A DNA stretch of 10,668 nucleotides from an uncultured Clostridia bacterium (GTDB lineage Bacteria; Bacillota; Clostridia; TANB77; CAG-508), in assembly GCA_948739805.1 (NCBI GenBank), contig CAPYID010000050.1, positions 1 to 10,668 on the forward strand, written 5' to 3'. Under the pieces are notes generated by a model. That model was not told where the DNA came from and made no database searches. It saw nothing but the letters and a program-made list of their open reading frames with translations. Each line of letters opens with the position of its first letter. The stretch's first letter is position 1. Below, piece after piece: positions 6,567 through 10,668 of this stretch. Both the position numbers and the translations under genes were made by a program.

Positions 6567-6704
6567 TTATTTGTTCATTTTTTTGTTCTCACTTTGATTT
6601 GTCTTTTTTGAATATGATGCTGTTATTGTAATAGTATTTAATTTTAATGGTTCTGGTGGCAATGGTCTTGATGTGCCAGTATTTGTTTCATTATTTTCAC
6701 TCAT
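6567..6704 (-). CDS. 45-residue Pro/Thr/Asn-rich peptide, hypothetical
   Basis: A short gene with ATG at 6704-6702 and TAA at 6569-6567. The protein begins MSENNETNTGTSRPLPPEPL and ends in a basic tail (KKTNQSENKKMNK). It has no membrane segment and looks disordered, with a proline-rich RPLPPEP motif at about residues 13-19. AAGGAGG lies 12 nt upstream, inside the last codons of the membrane-protein gene, whose stop is only 4 nt before this start, so translation is probably coupled. The next gene starts 18 bp after its stop. Filling the space between two co-directional genes with its own ribosome site supports a real gene. It might bind the adjacent membrane protein; I do not recognise a family. 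Confidence 0.7.
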   Translation of the reverse strand: MSENNETNTGTSRPLPPEPLKLNTITITASYSKKTNQSENKKMNK

Positions 6705-6708
6705 TGTA

Positions 6709-7314
6709 TTATAGCACCTCCTTCATATTATTAATAACAATAATAAAACTTTTGAAAGTTTCTTCGTTAGATATAAAAATTATATAAATATATAGTAATG
6801 ACATTATTAAACCTAAAGTTAAAATTAATCTATTTAAAATTACATTATTATATATTCGTTCATTGTTAGTTTTACTATTTTTATCGGTTGCTTCAATTAA
6901 ATTTTCTTTGATATTTTCAGTCATTTTTTCTTCAACTAGTTGCTCAACTGTCTTTTCCGTTGATTTAAAATGCTCTTCATAATATGTACTGTAATATTCT
7001 TCATATTCTTTTCTTTTTTCTTCTATTTTTGCTAAACTGTTTAAGTATGTATATTTCTTTTCATAATATACATTATACATATATTTGAAAATCAATACAA
7101 GTAAAGTTCCAATGATAAATAGTATAGGAATAATAATTGAAATCGCATAATATTCTTTACTATTTATTATAGAGGAAACTTTATCCAGTATAATAAATAA
7201 TCCCCCACCAATTATTGTAATTATAGTTAAAAGTGAATTAAATTTTTCATTTAATTTATCTTTTCTTTCGATTTCTTTATAATATTGTTCTTTATAAAAT
7301 TCTAACCAATTCAT
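6709..7314 (-). CDS. three-helix membrane protein with coiled-coil domain, hypothetical
   Basis: A 201-residue protein with a charged N-terminal helix (1-26), a transmembrane pair (about 28-44 and 57-77), a long charged cytoplasmic helical region (about 85-145, rich in Glu, Lys and Tyr) and a third membrane helix (about 160-181). This layout resembles SLATT-type and other small membrane effectors linked to nucleotide-signal and abortive-infection systems, but no signature motif confirms membership. AAAGAG is a weak ribosome site, and the gene starts 15 bp after the DUF6076-like gene ends, so it is part of the same operon. The following peptide gene begins 4 nt after its stop. It could be a pore-forming effector held in check by a partner (inference). 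Confidence 0.8.
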   Translation of the reverse strand: MNWLEFYKEQYYKEIERKDKLNEKFNSLLTIITIIGGGLFIILDKVSSIINSKEYYAISIIIPILFIIGTLLVLIFKYMYNVYYEKKYTYLNSLAKIEEKRKEYEEYYSTYYEEHFKSTEKTVEQLVEEKMTENIKENLIEATDKNSKTNNERIYNNVILNRLILTLGLIMSLLYIYIIFISNEETFKSFIIVINNMKEVL

Positions 7315-7329
7315 TTTTTACAACTCTTT

Positions 7330-8439
7330 CTATTTATTATTTACTAACCATTCATATACTTCATCTTCTGTTAAAATTCCATGTTTCAATTTATTAACTC
7401 TATCTTTAGCATCCTTTTTCCATTTATCAAACTCCTTTTTCATTTGTTTATTATCTTTATTTCTACCAACTGCCATTGATTTTAATTGATATAATCTTCT
7501 GTATTCTGCTAATGCTTTATTTTGTTTTAGTCTTTCATTATAGGCTTGTACTGCACCTTGTTCTCTACAAGTTTTACCTTTTTCTTTTGGATAATCACAG
7601 TAAATCTCATCTAGTCTTGAAGAAGGTATAAAGTACATTCCACAGTTTTGACATTTCTTTATTGGGTTATTAGTTGTTTTTACTAATTCTTCTAATACTG
7701 CATAACATATAGCAGATAGGTCATTGCTTTGGTGTGTATCTATCATAGAAACAAGCATTGTATTATTCTTAAAGCTATCTAGTAACTGTTTATCATTCAA
7801 ATGTGATAATTCTAAATTTTTATTTGAATAGTTATCTTGAATAATATTATCATTTTTATTATAAGTATAGGCCTGTCCTTTATGCTTAATCAAATATACT
7901 GCAAATCTTTGACTAGGTGTGTATTCGTTTAAACTTTCAATGTTATCAAGATTATATACATAGTTTACAAATTTTTTCATTTCTTCTTGTACTTCTTGGA
8001 TTTTATACTGTAACTCATTATATATTTCTTCCATCTCTTTTAAATATACTGCATCATTTTCATATTTTCCTTTTAATTTAAAGTTATAATCTTCATCAAT
8101 ATCTTTTAAAATTTCAAATCCATAGGCAAAGAAAAATGTTTCATAAGCTGATTCATATGTTTCTAAATTAGCATTTAAAAATCTTAATAAAAACATTCCA
8201 AATCTTTCAGCATAAGGGAAGTACATATTACCTGGATATTTTAAACCTTGTTCTTCTTTAATTCTTCTTTTAACTTCTTTTTTATCAAAAATTACAGTCA
8301 TCAATCTATTATCATAATCTACTTCTCTATTTACACTATAAAGATATAAAGGTGTTGAATAATATTCTTCTCTTTTTTGTTTATTAAACCAAATATAAAA
8401 ACTATCAAAAAAATTTTTTTCTGGTAAATTTGCTTTCAT
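7330..8439 (-). CDS. DUF6076-like protein with zinc-ribbon motif
   Basis: A 369-residue protein that I recognise as resembling the DUF6076 family, whose function is unknown. The first 250 residues are helical and mixed-charge, with aromatic stretches (FFDSFYIWF; ETFFFAYGFEIL). Near the C-terminus is a Cys4 zinc-ribbon: Cys263 and Cys266 in KKCQNCGMYF, then Cys281 and Cys291 (DEIYC; GKTCREQG). It resembles the CGNR zinc finger, so nucleic-acid binding is plausible. A basic helical tail (about 300-350) follows. GGAGG lies 10 nt before ATG. It is the first gene of the minus-strand operon, read from a good promoter at 8512-8540, and may be the regulator or sensor of the cargo genes. There is no membrane segment or signal peptide. 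Confidence 0.82.
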   Translation of the reverse strand: MKANLPEKNFFDSFYIWFNKQKREEYYSTPLYLYSVNREVDYDNRLMTVIFDKKEVKRRIKEEQGLKYPGNMYFPYAERFGMFLLRFLNANLETYESAYETFFFAYGFEILKDIDEDYNFKLKGKYENDAVYLKEMEEIYNELQYKIQEVQEEMKKFVNYVYNLDNIESLNEYTPSQRFAVYLIKHKGQAYTYNKNDNIIQDNYSNKNLELSHLNDKQLLDSFKNNTMLVSMIDTHQSNDLSAICYAVLEELVKTTNNPIKKCQNCGMYFIPSSRLDEIYCDYPKEKGKTCREQGAVQAYNERLKQNKALAEYRRLYQLKSMAVGRNKDNKQMKKEFDKWKKDAKDRVNKLKHGILTEDEVYEWLVNNK

Positions 8440-8495
8440 TTCAATACTTCCTCCAAATTTATAGTTAACAATTTATATTTTTTTACTTTTTGTTA

Positions 8496-8524
8496 TTGAC
8501 ATTCTATAATTATTATACTATAAT
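8496..8524 (+). promoter_or_regulatory. consensus promoter for the xis-int leader
   Basis: TTGACA (8496-8501), a 17-bp spacer and TATAAT (8519-8524) are perfect matches. Transcription should start near 8531, leaving a leader of about 280 nt before xis. It overlaps a minus-strand promoter for the cargo operon, so the two should compete. Confidence 0.8.
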
Positions 8525-8540
8525 ACTATCATAATTACAA
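8512..8540 (-). promoter_or_regulatory. promoter for the cargo operon, overlapping the xis promoter
   Basis: On the minus strand TTGTAA (8540-8535), a 17-bp spacer and TATAAT (8517-8512) form a good sigma-A promoter about 70 bp before the DUF6076-like start. Its -10 box lies inside the spacer of the divergent xis promoter, so both cannot be occupied at once. Confidence 0.65.
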
Positions 8541-8570
8541 TAGTTTTGTAACGAAAAATTGTAAAACTAT
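8540..8570. promoter_or_regulatory. inverted repeat, possible operator at the divergent promoters
   Basis: ATAGTTTT (8540-8547) and AAAACTAT (8563-8570) form an inverted repeat with a 15-bp centre. It touches the -35 box of the cargo promoter and lies just after the xis transcription start. A repressor bound there could block both; the protein is unknown. Confidence 0.45.
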
Positions 8571-8634
8571 AAAAGCACATTGAAAAATACACTATAAATT
8601 AATGTCATAAATCAATATTATAGAACACTATAAT

Positions 8635-8769
8635 GATACTTCGGCTTGGCTTAATATGATGTTGAGGAGTCGCTCGGTTGATAACGGAGAGGTGAAATTC
8701 CTATGAAAGTAAGACTAACTATAATATTCCCTTTTTAGTAGATGGGACAGGTACATATAATCTACTAAA
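8635..8769 (+). promoter_or_regulatory. GC-richer structured leader upstream of xis
   Basis: From about 8638 to 8702 the sequence is clearly richer in G and C than its surroundings and carries the short sequence GGAGAGG before a tiny ORF. A perfect 10-bp stem follows, TTTAGTAGAT (8734-8743) with ATCTACTAAA (8760-8769) and a 16-nt loop; the ORF stop codon lies in its first arm. No T-run follows, so it is not a plain terminator. It looks like a conserved regulatory RNA or leader, but matches none I can name. Confidence 0.5.
8703..8738 (+). CDS. possible 11-residue leader peptide before xis
   Basis: The short ORF MKVRLTIIFPF ends in TAG, with GGAGAGG (8686-8692) 10 nt upstream. A second open frame (ATG 8656, ending TGA 8706) overlaps its start as ATGA but has no ribosome site. 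The stop codon falls in the 5' arm of the downstream hairpin, so a ribosome there would unfold it. Too short to be sure it is translated. Confidence 0.4.
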   Translation: MKVRLTIIFPF

Positions 8770-8811
8770 CTTATGAATATGTAAAATTGATTTACAAGAC
8801 AGGAGGTTATA

Positions 8812-9030
8812 ATGACAAAAAATAATACGAATGAAATGTTTGCAAATTTCCCAGATGTTGTTGATGTATCAGGACTACGCACAATGCTTGGTGGAATTGG
8901 TGAACAAAAAGCATACGAATTAGTGCGAAAAGGCACTATTAAAGCAATAAAAATTGGCAAACTATATAGAATACCAAAAATAAATGTTATTGCTTTTTTA
9001 ACACAAAATAGCTCTGCATATAATAGTTGA
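8812..9030 (+). CDS. xis: excisionase, helix-turn-helix (Xis)
   Basis: A 72-residue DNA-binding protein of the excisionase family (HTH_17/MerR-like winged helix), which bends att DNA and steers the integrase toward excision. The motif runs VSGLRTMLGGIGEQKAYELVRKGTIKAIKIGKLYRIPKINVIAFL (residues about 19-63), with the typical KIGKLYRIPK wing at 47-56. AGGAGG lies close before ATG. It lies 62 bp upstream of int on the same strand and is read from the consensus promoter at 8496 through a structured leader. Size and order match the xis-int pair of Tn916-like elements. Confidence 0.92.
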   Translation: MTKNNTNEMFANFPDVVDVSGLRTMLGGIGEQKAYELVRKGTIKAIKIGKLYRIPKINVIAFLTQNSSAYNS

Positions 9031-9058
9031 CACAAAATCAAAGATTTTGACAACTATT
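9022..9058 (+). repeat. strong hairpin between xis and int
   Basis: AATAGTTG (9022-9029) pairs with CAACTATT (9051-9058), and inside it CAAAATC (9033-9039) pairs with GATTTTG (9043-9049) with loop AAA. It contains the xis stop codon. There is no T-run, so it may lower int expression relative to xis or protect the xis message rather than end it. Confidence 0.6.
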
Positions 9059-9092
9059 TAACTGTTTAAATTTAGAAAGGAGTTTATTTACA

Positions 9093-10352
9093 ATGTATAA
9101 CATTACAGCATATTTAACAATTAAGAATAAGACTTTTTATACAGTATTAACTTATTATGTAGAAGGACAAAGAAAGTTAAAATGGATTTCTACAGGAATT
9201 AAAGAAAATGAAAGTAAGAAAAAAGCTGAAAAGAAACTTATTCAAATACGAGATGAATTTAAAGAAAAATTAGAAACAATTACAACTACGAAAACAGAAG
9301 ATAAAAAGATACAAATAACTTTTGCAGATTTTATGATTAAATGGCTTGATATGATAAAACATCAAATTGAAGAATCTACATATACAGGTTATAAAAGACA
9401 AATTGAAGGAAGGCTAAAAACATATTTTACAGAGCATCCAATATTACTTGTAGATTTAAAACCTGTTCACATACTAGACTTTTATAATTGGTTATATTCA
9501 GAAGGATTAAAAGGAACTACTGTTACTTTGTATCACGCAAATATTAGAAAGGCATTAGATTATGCAGTACAAACAGATTTAATTGAAACAAATCCTGCTA
9601 TTAAAGTAGGCAGACCTAAATCAGAACAATATATTGCATCTTATTATACTGAAGATGAATTAAATAAATTGTTCAAAATAATAAAAGATACACCAATCGA
9701 AGTTATTGTTACTTTAACTGCATTTTATGGACTACGAAGAAGTGAAGTATTAGGATTAAAATGGTCTGCAATAGATTTTGATAATAAAACAATTACGATA
9801 AAGCATAAAGTTGTAACTGTTACTGATGAAAATGAAAATTCAAAAACTAAAACAAAAATGATTACGAAAGATAAAACAAAGAACAAATCTAGTTATAGAA
9901 CATTACCTTTGATATATGAAGTTGAACAATTATTGTTATATACAAAGAAAATGCAAGAATATTATATGTCTATCTTTAGAGATAGTTATAATAGAAAATA
10001 TAAAGATTATATTTGTGTTGATGAATTAGGAAATTTACGAAAGCCAGACTATGTTAGTCATAAATTTAAGGAAACATTAAAAAAGAATGATTTAAGGCAT
10101 ATTAGATTTCACGATTTAAGACACAGTTGTGCTACATTACTTTTGAAAAAAGGAATATCTTTAAGAGAAATACAAGATTGGTTAGGACATTCTAGTTCTA
10201 AAACAACAGAAAGATATGCACACTTGGATTCAAGTACAAAAATTAAATCTGCGTCAGCAATAGAAAAGGCATTAAGTTTTAATGCAAATAAAAAAGATAT
10301 ATTAGATCAGGACTCTAATACATCTAAATCCATTGATTTTGAAAATTGTTAG
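9093..10352 (+). CDS. int: tyrosine site-specific integrase
   Basis: Integrase of 419 residues that inserts the element into tRNA-Leu and, with Xis, excises it. An N-terminal arm-DNA-binding domain (about 1-65) is followed by a SAM-like core-binding domain (about 75-165; FADFMIKWL) and the catalytic domain (about 180-385). Catalytic residues are visible: Arg215 in FYGLRRSEVLGLKW, a basic hairpin Lys near 263-265 (KNKSSYRTLPL), His340 and Arg343 in RFHDLRHSCATLLL, His366 in DWLGHSS, and the nucleophile Tyr375 in TTERYAHLD. AAAGGAG lies 10 nt before ATG. Size and order fit the Tn916/Tn1545 type. Its stop codon lies inside the right arm-site repeat. It points at the att site 80 bp away, as usual for tRNA-targeting elements. 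Confidence 0.96.
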   Translation: MYNITAYLTIKNKTFYTVLTYYVEGQRKLKWISTGIKENESKKKAEKKLIQIRDEFKEKLETITTTKTEDKKIQITFADFMIKWLDMIKHQIEESTYTGYKRQIEGRLKTYFTEHPILLVDLKPVHILDFYNWLYSEGLKGTTVTLYHANIRKALDYAVQTDLIETNPAIKVGRPKSEQYIASYYTEDELNKLFKIIKDTPIEVIVTLTAFYGLRRSEVLGLKWSAIDFDNKTITIKHKVVTVTDENENSKTKTKMITKDKTKNKSSYRTLPLIYEVEQLLLYTKKMQEYYMSIFRDSYNRKYKDYICVDELGNLRKPDYVSHKFKETLKKNDLRHIRFHDLRHSCATLLLKKGISLREIQDWLGHSSSKTTERYAHLDSSTKIKSASAIEKALSFNANKKDILDQDSNTSKSIDFENC

Positions 10353-10367
10353 AAATCTGTTAGAAAA
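10346..10367 (+). repeat. tandem 11-bp repeat, likely integrase arm sites (right)
   Basis: TTGTTAGAAAT is followed by CTGTTAGAAAA, matching the left pair at 1687-1708 in the same orientation. The int stop codon TAG (10350-10352) is part of the first unit. It lies about 60 bp from the tRNA end. Confidence 0.65.
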
Positions 10368-10385
10368 ATCTAGCAATTTTATTAT

Positions 10386-10427
10386 AAAAGCATCAAGGTT
10401 AATTCTTACGAAAGCCTTGATGCTCTT
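10386..10427 (-). terminator. terminator next to attR, serving tRNA-Leu and perhaps int
   Basis: GCATCAAGG (10390-10398) pairs with CCTTGATGC (10415-10423). Read on the minus strand it begins 6 nt after the tRNA CCA and is followed by TTTTATAAT, so it replaces the displaced terminator at 1399-1435. On the plus strand the T-run is weak, but it may also end int. Confidence 0.7.
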
Positions 10428-10428
10428 A

Positions 10429-10487
10429 TGGTGCAGATGGCCGGAATCGAACCGGCACGGGAGTTTAAGTCCCGCAGGATTTTAAGT
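10429..10487 (-). repeat. attR: 3' half of tRNA-Leu rebuilt by the element
   Basis: 10429-10460 is identical to 1478-1509 and 10472-10487 to 1519-1534. The variable arm between them differs from attL in sequence and by 2 nt in length (GGGA-cttaaac-TCCC on the minus strand). It keeps the tRNA gene whole. The crossover could lie in the anticodon stem-loop or in the 32-bp block. Confidence 0.87.
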
Positions 10488-10518
10488 CCTGTGCGTCTGC
10501 CAGTTTCGCCACATCTGC
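10429..10518 (-). tRNA. tRNA-Leu (UAA)
   Basis: Complete 90-nt gene with encoded CCA. Acceptor GCAGATG pairs with CATCTGC, the anticodon stem is CAGGA/TCCTG around loop CTTAAAA (anticodon TAA), a long variable arm GGGA/TCCC marks a class II tRNA, and the T arm is GCCGG-TTCGATT-CCGGC. It is the integration target. It has its own consensus promoter upstream at 10560-10588. Its 3' half may have come with the element, since the displaced copy has a different variable arm. Confidence 0.96.
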
Positions 10519-10559
10519 ATATGAATAATTAATTAAAAATTCTTTAACTGACAAAAATT

Positions 10560-10588
10560 ATTATACTATTTTTTAAGTAGGTTGTCAA
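10560..10588 (-). promoter_or_regulatory. consensus promoter of tRNA-Leu
   Basis: On the minus strand TTGACA (10588-10583), a 17-bp spacer and TATAAT (10565-10560) give a start near 10553, about 35 nt before the tRNA 5' end. The remaining bases to 10668 show no other feature. Confidence 0.8.
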
Positions 10589-10668
10589 TCCCTTTTAATA
10601 TTTTTTTGAAATAAATATGATTAATTTATGATAATGTCTTAAGTAGTAACTTTTAAAAATGTCCCAAA

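Larger units (their letters stand above)
1478..10487. mobile_element. integrative mobilizable element inserted in tRNA-Leu(UAA)
   Basis: An element of about 9 kb is bounded by direct repeats of the tRNA-Leu 3' half. Tyrosine integrase and xis lie at the tRNA end, and RepA_N, oriT and MobV relaxase at the other end, with a minus-strand cargo block between. No conjugation channel, coupling protein or VirB4-like gene is present, so it would need a helper element to transfer. Matching tandem 11-bp repeats lie just inside both ends (1687-1708 and 10346-10367). Exact crossover points are not fixed by the sequence alone. Confidence 0.85.

Noticed and set aside
906..9049. Similar hairpins with centre ATCAAAGAT at 906-922 and 9033-9049
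   Set aside because: Only 9-13 bp are shared in AT-rich DNA and the settings differ; no more than chance resemblance can be claimed.
8715..9053. A 112-residue minus-strand reading frame over xis
   Set aside because: It is antisense to the well-supported xis gene and its leader and lacks a ribosome site.

Overview
The window is AT-rich Firmicutes (Clostridia-like) DNA. Shine-Dalgarno sites are strong (AAGGAGG type), promoters are near-consensus TTGACA/TATAAT, the genes use AT-rich codons, and the gene families (MobV relaxase, RepA_N, Tn916-like xis-int, large serine recombinase) are typical of low-GC Gram-positives. Species cannot be told from the sequence.

Most of the window, about 1478 to 10487, is one integrated element of about 9 kb that I read as an integrative mobilizable element (IME). 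It sits in the 3' half of a tRNA-Leu(UAA) gene at the right end (minus strand). A copy of the tRNA 3' end lies at 1478-1534, giving attL and attR. From left to right the element holds: a tandem 11-bp arm-site pair; a hairpin attenuator; a short RepA_N replication initiator; a block of hairpins with an oriT containing a MobV-type nick motif; a MobV relaxase; a minus-strand cargo block (MFS-like transporter, AlbA_2/ATPase-fold protein with winged helix, a 45-residue peptide gene, a three-helix membrane protein, a DUF6076-like zinc-ribbon protein); overlapping divergent promoters; a structured xis leader with a short ORF; xis; int; and a second arm-site pair overlapping the int stop codon. Int and Xis would move the element, Rep may copy the excised circle, and Mob would nick oriT so a helper conjugative system can transfer it. 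The four tightly packed cargo genes are the best candidate for an undescribed, perhaps defensive, system.

Left of attL is a different neighbourhood: the apparent old tRNA terminator, a small hypothetical gene, and the 5' part of a large serine recombinase gene that runs off the window's left edge. That recombinase has a leader of about 240 nt with a consensus promoter, a 16-codon upstream ORF, mutually exclusive hairpins and an intrinsic terminator directly before its ribosome binding site. This is the layout of ribosome-mediated attenuation known from antibiotic resistance genes, here placed on a recombinase.

Right of attR are only the 5' half of the tRNA-Leu gene and its promoter. All functions come from reading motifs by eye; no searches were run.
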